Of a stretch of DNA of 44,869 nt, positions 1-6,963 are shown one piece after another. Below the pieces are notes generated by a model that ran no database searches, was not told where the DNA came from, and saw only the letters and a list, made by a program, of their open reading frames with translations. The stretch is from an uncultured Bacteroidaceae bacterium. Its GTDB lineage: Bacteria > Bacteroidota > Bacteroidia > Bacteroidales > Bacteroidaceae. Position 1 is the stretch's first letter. The number at the start of each line of letters is the position of its first letter. The position numbers were made by a program, and so were the translations under genes. The stretch is from the NCBI GenBank assembly GCA_904501945.1, contig CAJGCU010000004.1, positions 1-44,869 of the forward strand, written 5' to 3'.

Positions 1-1
1 C

Positions 2-952
2 GACGCATACGCTATCAAATGGACACTTTCCGGTGATGAAAGCACGATTCTTGGTGCTGTCTATCAGATTACCTCCCTACGCCCCGACATCTACGAGAAG
101 GAACTGGCATCATCAAGGAAGACCTTCAAGATTGTGGGACGTGTGGACGAGAACATCAAAGACTCGCTCTACAACATCTACATCGCCGAGTCGGGTGAAG
201 AACTTGCCAACATTGGAGACGATGACTATGTGGCTTGCGTGCCTGTCATCAACAAACGCTTTGAGTGGCAGACAGAACTCGATAAGCCTATGGCGGGACG
301 CCTGCGCTGCATCTTCCCTGACGGTTCGCTCTGCTCCACATGGATAAACCTCGACTTTGTGCCTGGCGAGACCTACAACATCACCGTACACAACGGTTAC
401 TACGATGGCGACCAAGACTACGAGCGTCGTGTGGGACGCTACTCAGGAAAGAGTCTACTGAATGATAACGATGTAACAGCTGGGGATGATGATGGCAGGG
501 AGGAAATTGACACGATACCTGGCTACAATGAGGGATTCCATCCTACACGAGAACAGGAGATGGGATGGGAGGCCAAGGCCAAGGCCATTGAGACAAACAT
601 AAATTCCATCAAGGCCACTTATGAGGCTCTGGAAGCTTTTGTGAAAATGAGATCACTCACTGATTCAGACAACTATTTCAAACAAATCATCAGACTGAAC
701 AAGGAGTTGGATGTGAAGTGTCAAGACTACATCAAGTATTTGGGAGGTTTTGATAGTCTTCCTTCCGATTGGAAGACCGACCTATACGAAGGAATTTTAG
801 GGTTCTACTCCGAACAGAGCCAAGGATTCGGGGAGTTGTACAAGAAAGTCGGTGTCCTCCCCAAGCCAGCCCAGAAGGCTCAGAAGTACGTCAACAAACT
901 CATGGAGAAATACATGAAAGAGATGGAAAAGGCGATGACAGAAATGAAATGA
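2..952 (+). CDS. Hypothetical protein, DUF4369-like region, 5' end missing
   Basis: The reading frame is open from the window edge to the TGA at 950-952 (316 codons), so the start lies outside. Visible residues 40-140 are beta-rich and read like the DUF4369-type N-terminal domain common in Bacteroidetes envelope proteins (a GRVDENIKDSLYNIYIAES stretch, then a PGETYNITVHNGYYDGD stretch). That match is by eye and tentative. An acidic linker (DNDVTAGDDDGREEID) follows, then a helical, charged C-terminal half ending in KYMKEMEKAMTEMK that could form a coiled coil. No catalytic motif is visible and the N-terminus is missing, so a signal peptide cannot be judged. A hairpin starts about 58 bases downstream. 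Confidence 0.6.
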   Translation, partial: DAYAIKWTLSGDESTILGAVYQITSLRPDIYEKELASSRKTFKIVGRVDENIKDSLYNIYIAESGEELANIGDDDYVACVPVINKRFEWQTELDKPMAGRLRCIFPDGSLCSTWINLDFVPGETYNITVHNGYYDGDQDYERRVGRYSGKSLLNDNDVTAGDDDGREEIDTIPGYNEGFHPTREQEMGWEAKAKAIETNINSIKATYEALEAFVKMRSLTDSDNYFKQIIRLNKELDVKCQDYIKYLGGFDSLPSDWKTDLYEGILGFYSEQSQGFGELYKKVGVLPKPAQKAQKYVNKLMEKYMKEMEKAMTEMK

Positions 953-1009
953 CTGCATCCACGCATACCTTTTAGGAAAAGGAAATAACACGTTCCGACG
1001 CCTATAGAC

Positions 1010-1064
1010 AAGCCCACCACCGTAATTACGATACAAGGCGTAACGTAATTACGGTGGTGGGCTT
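1010..1064. terminator. Perfect 21-bp inverted repeat, probable bidirectional terminator
   Basis: Arms 1010-1030 and 1044-1064 are exact reverse complements (AAGCCCACCACCGTAATTACG) around a 13-base loop. It lies between the end of the first gene and the metY remnant. There is no U-tract longer than two bases on either side, so it is either a weak terminator or an intergenic palindrome of another kind. Confidence 0.5.
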
Positions 1065-1109
1065 GAGGTAATGATGATACTGAGTGCCCTATAAAACACT
1101 CAAAACTGG

Positions 1110-1217
1110 CTACATCTTTGCCATTGCCTGTTCGAGGTCAGCGATGATGTCCTCGGCATTCTCGATGCCCACAGAGAGGCGCACGAGATCAGGTGCCACA
1201 CCTGCTTCACGCAGTTG
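1110..1217 (-). pseudogene. 3' remnant of a second metY-like gene
   Basis: The last 35 codons of an O-acetylhomoserine sulfhydrylase-like gene remain here (QLREAGVAPDLVRLSVGIEN and onward, ending QAMAKM then TAG). The intact metY in this window ends with the same residues except two (Ile to Val, Val to Ala). The nucleotide sequences differ at many synonymous sites, so this is the residue of a diverged paralogue or transferred copy and not a fresh duplication. Upstream of the remnant the frame runs into unrelated 21-bp-period repeat sequence, so no functional enzyme can be made. An ATG at 1310 keeps a 66-codon frame open, but nothing supports its use. Confidence 0.75.
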
Positions 1218-1265
1218 TTTGTCGTTGATCAGCCTTTCTCTATGAGGCACGACTTTTTTCATTTC

Positions 1266-1350
1266 CAATAACCTGCCATTATTTTCCAATAACCCAGCCT
1301 TATTGATCAATAACCTGCCTCTGCTGAGAAATAACCGTGGGTTATTGGAG
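1266..1350. repeat. 21-bp-period tandem repeat ending in an inverted unit
   Basis: Three consecutive 21-base units start at 1266, 1287 and 1308, each opening with CAATAACC. They are followed by the inverse motif GGGTTATTGG at 1339-1348. The third unit with its inverted partner also occurs at 5583-5618, where it forms a small hairpin downstream of the intact metY. Both metY-like 3' ends in this window are therefore accompanied by this repeat, although on opposite sides. Confidence 0.7.
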
Positions 1351-1361
1351 AAGACTCGCCC

Positions 1362-1513
1362 CCGCCAAATTAGCCAAACGCCAAATAAGAAATAAGGGAA
1401 ATGCTACCCTTATATATAATATAATAATATATAGGGATAGAAGTAAATGGATAGGAACTATATAAATATAATAACCGCCCCTTCACCCTTATTTGGCATT
1501 TGGCGTTTGGCGG
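1362..1513. repeat. MITE-like element with 26-28-bp imperfect terminal inverted repeats
   Basis: The left arm 1362-1389 (CCGCCAAATTAGCCAAACGC and onward) and right arm 1488-1513 (ending GGCGTTTGGCGG) are inverted copies that differ by a 2-base indel and one substitution. Each arm is built from 7-base GCCAAAY units. The ~98-base core is AT-rich with a TATATAATATAATAATATA stretch and holds no credible gene. I could not define a target-site duplication. From 1514 to 1728 I see nothing beyond AT-rich intergenic DNA. Confidence 0.55.
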
Positions 1514-1728
1514 AATAGTGGATGGTGTGTAACAGGGATGAAAGGCGAGTTTTTCTAGGACGCGTTCTAAAACTTTCTGCAACGTGTAACATAATTGCGG
1601 TTATTGGTGTGGTGATTGGGTCTATTCCTTATTCAGCCTCTTTTACAAGCATTTTCTTGCGAATCCTAAGGCTTTCTCTTAAAGTAGTTTGAGAAATGAA
1701 AGGGTTGGCTCATTTTCTTATGTTTTTC

Positions 1729-1760
1729 TTTGGTTTGCTCTCTTGTTTAGTATAACTTTG
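1729..1760 (+). promoter_or_regulatory. Bacteroidetes-type promoter for the 1812-5161 gene cluster
   Basis: TTTG at 1729-1732, a 20-base spacer and TAACTTTG at 1753-1760 match the Bacteroidetes -33/-7 consensus. The expected transcription start is near 1767, leaving a leader of about 45 bases before the ATG at 1812. Confidence 0.75.
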
Positions 1761-1811
1761 CCCCCGAAATGTTAAATAATCACATTTCACTGAAAAAAAT
1801 CACTCCTTCTT

Positions 1812-2627
1812 ATGAAACAAATCATCATCACACTCATCGCATGAACGACCATCGTCCTCAGCGTCAGCGCCACTGGGCAGGAGGGCGAACAACTCTTTTG
1901 GAAAGGGGCAAACTATCAGATGTTGACGTGCCCTCTCTATGACTGCCATGCGTTTGATAATTTGGGCAAGAAATTGGAAGAGGAATGCTCTACCACCTCC
2001 CTATGGCGTGGCTACATCGGCCATTGGGAGATAGAAAACGGAATGCTCTACCTCAGTTCTATCTGGACGGAGAAGGAAGGAAAAATTCTCCCCAATGACA
2101 TCCCCGAACTCCGCAAGTACTGCAAGAATGGGAAGTGTGCCGCCACCTGGTTCAGCGACACCCTGCGCGTCGTGTCGGGCAGCCGAATCTCATACGAGCA
2201 CATGGGGTGGAACCGATATTACGAGCACGAAGACTTCATCGCCGTGAAACAGGGCAAAGTCGTATCAGTAAAGCGGATGGAGAACAAACTCATCATCAAG
2301 GGGAAGACGGAAGACCCAGATGCAAACAAAAAATTCAATCAGTTCCTAGGCAATCTCGGTGCCCAGCTCCACAAGAGCCACCCCGAAGCGAGCGGACTCA
2401 TCCTCGCCAAAGTCCAATACAGCAAATTCGGTCTCATGATGATGCCCACCGACGTGGACGTGACCTTCCCCAACAAGCGCGAAGAACCGCCCTACCCCCA
2501 AATGGAGCGGGAAATCAAGGAGAAACTCGCCAACTACATCCTCGCCAACCAATACCTTCCCCTCTACTACATCAACGGAAAAATCAAGCAAGTGTCCTGG
2601 ACAATACCCATCCGCATCAACAAATAA
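1812..2627 (+). pseudogene. Hypothetical secreted protein gene with an in-frame stop inside its signal peptide
   Basis: An ATG at 1812, placed correctly behind the promoter, begins a typical exported-protein start (MKQIIITLIA). TGA at 1842-1844 then stops it, and the same frame resumes at once (TTIVLSVSATGQEGEQLFW) and stays open to TAA at 2625-2627. Without the stop this is a 271-residue exported protein with a signal peptide ending near SATGQ. TGA is one base from TGG (Trp), which would fit the hydrophobic core. The only other ATG in frame early on is 1920 (MLTCPLYDCH), which would give a 235-residue cytosolic version. I do not recognise the mature domain. The remaining frame looks undamaged, so the lesion is recent, a sequencing error, or bypassed by internal initiation. 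The first TraB/GumN gene follows 14 bp downstream. Confidence 0.65.
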
Positions 2628-2641
2628 AAAACCATAACGAT

Positions 2642-3640
2642 ATGAAGAAAATGAGCCTACCAATCATCCTTGCCGTCGCTGCCATTACAGCGACGTCGTA
2701 TAATTGTTCCGATTCCAAAACTGACAATCCCGGCTGGCTGTGGGAGATAAGCGGCAATGGACTCGCTCAGAAATCATACCTCTTTGGCACTTGCCACGGA
2801 GGTGGACACAGCTTCACGCATGAGGAGATTTTTGGCCTTGAGGGCGTCGATGAAGCCTTGTCGAATGTGAAGACTGTGTACTTCGAGACGGATTTGACCA
2901 ACGCGATTCGGTTGGCAACCAAAGAGATGAGCATAGCGGAGTTTCTGGGATGCGACAAGGATACAACAAAAGAGTATATGATGCCTGAAGGCGTGACCTA
3001 CGAGAGCCTCTTCGACAGCGTGGCCCAGTATCAGGAGGTGCATCAGTTCCTGAGCCAGAAGATGGGCGATGCGGAGTATTGGAAAAAGACCCCGTTCTTT
3101 TGGACGCACCATCTTCTTGGATACAGTGCGGCAAAGATGTATTATGGCATTCAACCCGTGGAAGGAGTGTTATACCAGGAAGCCGTCAAACGGGGAATTG
3201 AGATTGGACAAATGGAAAGTACGGAGCAACACACACAATGGACAAAGGGGCCTAAAATCCCTAAACCGCAACGACAGCGTCCTGCAGGCAAGCTGAAGAC
3301 TGATGCCTGGATACTTTACATAGCAATACACGGTGATGATGAAGAGATTCCTGAGCCTGTGAAGGAAGTCCAAGCAGCCTATCTGGAAAACGACACATGC
3401 AGCATGCATAACTGGCTGGAGAATCAGGCGAAGAATGCCGCGTTGAACCCAGGCATTCCCATGAACCCAGGCGTTCCCTCTCCTGTTCAATCCATGAATC
3501 AGGCCTGGTGCCCCGTCATCGAGCAGAACATCGCCAAGCGGCCATGTATGGTAGCCGTAGGTGCCCGCCACCTCCTTGGCAACGACGGACTGATTGCTAT
3601 GTTGCGGCGCAAGGGATACACGGTCGAGGCGGTGAAATAG
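2642..3640 (+). CDS. TraB/GumN family lipoprotein
   Basis: This 332-residue protein begins with a lipoprotein-type leader (MKKMSLPIILAVAAITATSYNC, Cys22 as probable lipidation site), so it probably sits on the periplasmic face of a membrane. Residues ~30-70 carry the family's opening motif (SYLFGTCHGGGHSF, then VYFETDL), and the C-terminus carries the closing motif (VAVGARHLLGNDGLIAMLRR then GYTVEAV). Together these define the TraB/GumN (PrgY-like) fold, related to erythromycin-esterase/Tiki-type proteases. The true substrate in Bacteroidetes is unknown. A proline-rich NPGIPMNPGVP repeat lies near residue 275. The frame is open much further upstream, but that part overlaps the preceding gene and lacks export features, so ATG 2642 is chosen. 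A second TraB/GumN gene lies two genes downstream. Confidence 0.85.
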   Translation: MKKMSLPIILAVAAITATSYNCSDSKTDNPGWLWEISGNGLAQKSYLFGTCHGGGHSFTHEEIFGLEGVDEALSNVKTVYFETDLTNAIRLATKEMSIAEFLGCDKDTTKEYMMPEGVTYESLFDSVAQYQEVHQFLSQKMGDAEYWKKTPFFWTHHLLGYSAAKMYYGIQPVEGVLYQEAVKRGIEIGQMESTEQHTQWTKGPKIPKPQRQRPAGKLKTDAWILYIAIHGDDEEIPEPVKEVQAAYLENDTCSMHNWLENQAKNAALNPGIPMNPGVPSPVQSMNQAWCPVIEQNIAKRPCMVAVGARHLLGNDGLIAMLRRKGYTVEAVK

Positions 3641-3689
3641 ATTTAATACGAAAAGCAAACATTTTTGCAGGCAAATAAAACAATCATCA

Positions 3690-4184
3690 ATGGAAGAAAT
3701 CAAATTATATCACAAGGTCTGGGTGATTCTGCCCTGGCTTCTTCTCATGTTGGGATTTACCATAGTTTTTCTCATCCCTATTACCAAAGGTCTAAACGCT
3801 CGGTTCTGGATATGGAATTGGTCTTTACTACTGCTGTCAGGTGCGACCTTTCTTTGGGGTCTTTCCGTTCTCATTCGTGAGCGGGTATTACATATACCAC
3901 CTATCATCATCACGGACGATAAACTCATCGTCGGTAAAAAGGAATATAACTTCGCTGATATCCACCATTTCGACCTTATTTATTTCTCCAAAACCACCAA
4001 TATACGCATTCACTACAAGCCCGACGTGGAAGCCAAGAAGAAGAGCGAGGCAAAGGGCATGGACCGCATCGGCCGTAAGATAAATCGAATCATTATGGGT
4101 GCTGAGGATTGTATTCAAGTCGCCAATCTCACCATGAAACCTGAGAAGCTGTGCAACCTGCTCAACAAGCGGCTGAAAAAATAA
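3690..4184 (+). CDS. Small membrane protein with two N-terminal TM helices (STM3941/PH-like)
   Basis: The protein has 164 residues. Two hydrophobic segments (about residues 9-30 and 40-62) form a helical hairpin, followed by a polar domain (PPIIITDDKLIVGKKEYNF onward) whose pattern resembles the bacterial PH-like/STM3941-type cytoplasmic domain. That assignment is by eye. A lysine-rich stretch (EAKKKSEAKG) interrupts the domain. The stop codon overlaps the ATG of the next gene by one base (TAATG), which suggests translational coupling with the TraB/GumN lipoprotein that follows. There is no enzymatic motif. Confidence 0.65.
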   Translation: MEEIKLYHKVWVILPWLLLMLGFTIVFLIPITKGLNARFWIWNWSLLLLSGATFLWGLSVLIRERVLHIPPIIITDDKLIVGKKEYNFADIHHFDLIYFSKTTNIRIHYKPDVEAKKKSEAKGMDRIGRKINRIIMGAEDCIQVANLTMKPEKLCNLLNKRLKK

Positions 4185-5161
4185 TGAGTGCCATGGACAA
4201 ATATACAACTATGACTATTCTCAAAAAATGTTTGTTTCTATTGCCATCCATAGCAATAGTTCTGTTTATGACATCGTGCAATCATGTCGTAAACAAAGAT
4301 AGTTATCAATATATAGACCCTACATCTGCTCATACTCTGATGTGGAAAGTCGAGAATGCCGAGAAGAAAGAAATTGCTTATGTTTTTGGGACGATGCATT
4401 TGCAGCATAAGAGTTTTTTTGAAAATATTGAAGGATGGGACTCTGTGTTCAACTCATGTGACGCTGTTTGTATAGAAAGCTTCTTTGGTGCCAAAATGAC
4501 AAGTTCAGATAACTCGCAAATGATGGAAGAATTGATGCCTAATGATACGACATACGAAGACATCTTGGGCGAGAAAACAAAAGCTTTACGCCCATATGTC
4601 ACAGATTGGAAATATCGCCCCTATGTGATAAGAAATGCATTTATTCTTTCATTGTATGCGGAGATATTCCCTAAACTAATACATAATACAAAGAATCATA
4701 TTGAATTATCCAAAGACTACATGTTTATGGATTTAGCGATACAAAACAGAACTTTAGCAAAGGGGAAGAAAATTGTGTTTTTGGATGGAGTAATACAAGA
4801 GGAAGACACTTCTATGAATAAAACACAAAGCAAATCTCTTCGAGAAGAAGTGTTGCCATTATATGAAGAGGTGACACACCGTGATTCTATTTTGCGTTTT
4901 CATTTAGCGGCGGATAGTGCTTACTATTTTCATGATTTAGAGCGGTTGTCTATACTTATCAACCAGGATTCCTTAGTACATACCAAACAAATAATACATG
5001 ATAGAAACGAGAAGTGGATGCCCCAGATAGTTTCGTCCATACAAAAGCAAAGTACATTTATTGCTGTTGGTATGGCCCATCTTATACCAACTAAACATGA
5101 TAAAGGCATTCTGCAAAGATTGAAAGACTTGGGATATACTGTAACGCCATATAAAAAATGA
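4184..5161 (+). CDS. TraB/GumN family lipoprotein (second copy)
   Basis: The gene starts at ATG 4184, overlapping the upstream stop. ATGs at 4193 and 4211 are alternatives, and 4211 gives the most compact leader (MTILKKCLFLLPSIAIVLF then MTSC with the lipobox Cys). It encodes 325 residues. Family motifs are present: AYVFGTMHLQHKSFF near the start, DAVCIESFF after it and FIAVGMAHLIPTKHDKGIL at the C-terminus. The first copy has GTCHGGGHS where this one has GTMHLQHKS. The gene is more AT-rich than the first copy, so the two are diverged paralogues and not a recent tandem duplication. The role is unknown; export to the periplasmic side is inferred from the leader. Confidence 0.85.
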   Translation: MSAMDKYTTMTILKKCLFLLPSIAIVLFMTSCNHVVNKDSYQYIDPTSAHTLMWKVENAEKKEIAYVFGTMHLQHKSFFENIEGWDSVFNSCDAVCIESFFGAKMTSSDNSQMMEELMPNDTTYEDILGEKTKALRPYVTDWKYRPYVIRNAFILSLYAEIFPKLIHNTKNHIELSKDYMFMDLAIQNRTLAKGKKIVFLDGVIQEEDTSMNKTQSKSLREEVLPLYEEVTHRDSILRFHLAADSAYYFHDLERLSILINQDSLVHTKQIIHDRNEKWMPQIVSSIQKQSTFIAVGMAHLIPTKHDKGILQRLKDLGYTVTPYKK

Positions 5162-5225
5162 ATAAAACATGGCTATGACTGGATGTTGAAATTCTGCGCA
5201 ACTCATATGTGCGCCAAGAGAAGGG

Positions 5226-5259
5226 AAAAGCACACAAACGGGGTTCTCGTGTGTCTTTT
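5226..5259 (+). terminator. Probable terminator of the TraB/GumN cluster
   Basis: AAAAGCACACA at 5226-5236 pairs with TGTGTCTTTT at 5250-5259 with one bulge. A T-rich run (GAGGCTTTTTAG) follows. A second small perfect hairpin, CAACTT-TCGG-AAGTTG, lies at 5306-5321. Confidence 0.5.
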
Positions 5260-5409
5260 GAGGCTTTTTAGAGGAGGAATTTGATACATTTTTTAATCTG
5301 TAACTCAACTTTCGGAAGTTGATATGATGAAGGCAAAAAACCTAGCCCCTCGTACTGAAAAACGGATTCTCTCGCTATAAAATTTTCCTTTTCCCCTTGT
5401 TTCTTCTAT

Positions 5410-5491
5410 GTTGCTAAGTTGGAAACTTATGTTGCTAACTCAGAAACTTATGTTGCCAACTTAGAAACTTGTGTTGCTAATTTAGCAACAT
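5410..5491. repeat. 21-bp-period tandem repeat (GTTGCTAA...AACTTAT)
   Basis: Four consecutive units start at 5410, 5431, 5452 and 5473, exactly 21 bases apart, each opening with GTTGC(T/C)AA. The first three close with GAAACTTRT. The last unit ends in TTTAGCAACAT, an inverse of the opening, so the array closes on itself as a hairpin. It fills much of the gene-free stretch 5162-5682. The rest of that stretch holds two hairpins and the metY-associated repeat at 5583-5618. Confidence 0.75.
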
Positions 5492-5582
5492 AGATGCTTT
5501 CGGGCACAAAAGTACAAAAACTGCCGACACAACAAAAAATCTGAAGTGAAATGATGAATAACTCTACTTCCGGAACTTAAAT

Positions 5583-5618
5583 CAATAACCTGCCTCTGCT
5601 GAGAAGCGTGGGTTATTG
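5583..5618. repeat. CAATAACC...GGTTATTG hairpin shared with 1308-1348
   Basis: CAATAACC and GGTTATTG flank a loop that starts TGCCTCTGCTGAGAA. The same arms and the start of the same loop, with a small insertion, occur at 1308-1348. Here the hairpin lies downstream of the intact metY terminator. Confidence 0.6.
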
Positions 5619-5624
5619 AAAAAC

Positions 5625-5654
5625 AAGAGGACTGACATTGCTGCCAGTCCTCTT
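5625..5654 (-). terminator. Rho-independent terminator of metY
   Basis: AAGAGGACTG (5625-5634) and CAGTCCTCTT (5645-5654) form a 10-bp stem. Read on the minus strand the stem is followed by GTTTTT. On the plus strand it is also followed by T-rich sequence, so it could work both ways. Confidence 0.8.
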
Positions 5655-5682
5655 TTTCTTCAAGTGATGATTGTGGTATTCT

Positions 5683-6960
5683 TCACATCTTTGCCATTGC
5701 CTGCTCAAGGTCAGCGATGATGTCTTCCACATTCTCGATGCCGACAGAGAGTCGGATGAGGTCGGGGGCAACGCCTGCCTCGCGCAACTGCTCTTCTGAG
5801 AGTTGGCGATGTGTATGGCTTGCGGGGTGTAGCACGCAGGTGCGTGCATCTGCCACATGAGTTACGATAGAGATGAAGTCGAGGTTGTCCATGAACTTGA
5901 TGGCTTCCTCGCGGCTTCCCTTCAAACCGAAAGCGATGACACCACAAGAGCCATTGGGGAGGTACTTCTGACCAAGGGCATAATACTTGTTAGAGGGCAA
6001 ACCGCAATAGTTGACCCAGCCTACCTTAGGGTTCTTCTCCAGCCACTCTGCCACCTTCTGTGCATTGTCACAGTGCTGACGCATGCGCAGGTGGAGGGTC
6101 TCCAGTCCCAGATTGAGAAGGAAGGAGTTCTGTGGAGCAGGAATTGAACCGAGGTCACGCATGAGCTGGGCTACGAGCTTGGTCATGTATGCCATCTTGC
6201 CGAATGCCTTGGTGTAGGTTAGCCCGTGGTAGCTCTCATCGGGTGTAGTCAAGCCTGGGAACTTTTCGCTGTAAGCATCCCAGTCGAAATTTCCGCTATC
6301 GACAACGCAGCCGCCTACTTGTGTGGCATGACCGTCCATGTACTTAGTGGTAGAGTGTGTGACGATGTCGCAGCCCCACTCAAATGGACGGCAGTTGATA
6401 GGTGTGGCGAAGGTGTTATCTACGATGAGGGGCACGCCATGCTTGTGCGCCATCTTGGCAAAACGCTCGATGTCGAACACATTGCCACCAGGATTGCTGA
6501 CCGTCTCGCCAAAGAAGCACTTTGTGTTGGGACGGAACTCCTTCTCGATGCGCTCATCGTCCCAGTCTGGATCAACGAATGTGCATTCGATGCCCAGCTT
6601 CTTCATCGTCACGCCAAAGAGGTTGAATGTGCCGCCATAGATGGTGTTGCTGGTGATGAAGTGGTCGCCAGACTGGCAGATGTTGAATATGGCGTAGAAG
6701 TTGGCAGCCTGTCCGCTGGATGTCAGCATAGCGCCCACACCGCCCTCAAGCGCGCATATCTTCTTGGCTACGAAGTCGTTTGTTGGATTAGCAAGACGAG
6801 TATAGAAATACCCGCTGTCTTCCAAGTCGAACAAACGAGCCATCTGTTCGCTTGTATCATACTTAAAAGTTGTGCTCTGATAGACGGGCAGCTGCTGAGG
6901 CTCGCCCTTTGTTGGTTTCCACCCTCCGTGAATACAGAGTGTCTCAAGATTCTTCTTCAT
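5683..6960 (-). CDS. metY: O-acetylhomoserine aminocarboxypropyltransferase (O-acetylhomoserine sulfhydrylase)
   Basis: The 425-residue product is a full-length Cys/Met-metabolism PLP enzyme. It makes homocysteine from O-acetylhomoserine and sulfide in methionine synthesis, in the cytosol. Motifs include the N-terminal LCIHGGWKP, the PLP-region SSGQAANFYAI, YGGTFNLF, DNTFATP and the Schiff-base lysine in HSTTKYMDGHATQ (Lys206). The C-terminus has the family's HPASHTHRQLSEEQL and RLSVGIENVEDI. Its start lies 3 bp after the stop of the upstream CotH-type gene, so the two are probably cotranscribed and translationally coupled, an odd pairing of central metabolism with an exported protein. No SAM-type riboswitch was recognised upstream. 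A terminator lies about 30 bp downstream. Confidence 0.93.
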   Translation of the reverse strand: MKKNLETLCIHGGWKPTKGEPQQLPVYQSTTFKYDTSEQMARLFDLEDSGYFYTRLANPTNDFVAKKICALEGGVGAMLTSSGQAANFYAIFNICQSGDHFITSNTIYGGTFNLFGVTMKKLGIECTFVDPDWDDERIEKEFRPNTKCFFGETVSNPGGNVFDIERFAKMAHKHGVPLIVDNTFATPINCRPFEWGCDIVTHSTTKYMDGHATQVGGCVVDSGNFDWDAYSEKFPGLTTPDESYHGLTYTKAFGKMAYMTKLVAQLMRDLGSIPAPQNSFLLNLGLETLHLRMRQHCDNAQKVAEWLEKNPKVGWVNYCGLPSNKYYALGQKYLPNGSCGVIAFGLKGSREEAIKFMDNLDFISIVTHVADARTCVLHPASHTHRQLSEEQLREAGVAPDLIRLSVGIENVEDIIADLEQAMAKM

Positions 6961-6963
6961 ATT

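Noticed and set aside
1370..1582. 70-codon minus-strand frame across the palindromic element
   Set aside because: It overlaps both inverted arms and an AT-rich core; composition is repeat-like and there is no promoter or homologue that I recognise.
2135..2641. Upstream extension of the first TraB/GumN frame
   Set aside because: It overlaps the preceding gene, is Arg/His-rich out-of-frame sequence, and the lipoprotein leader at 2642 is a far better start.
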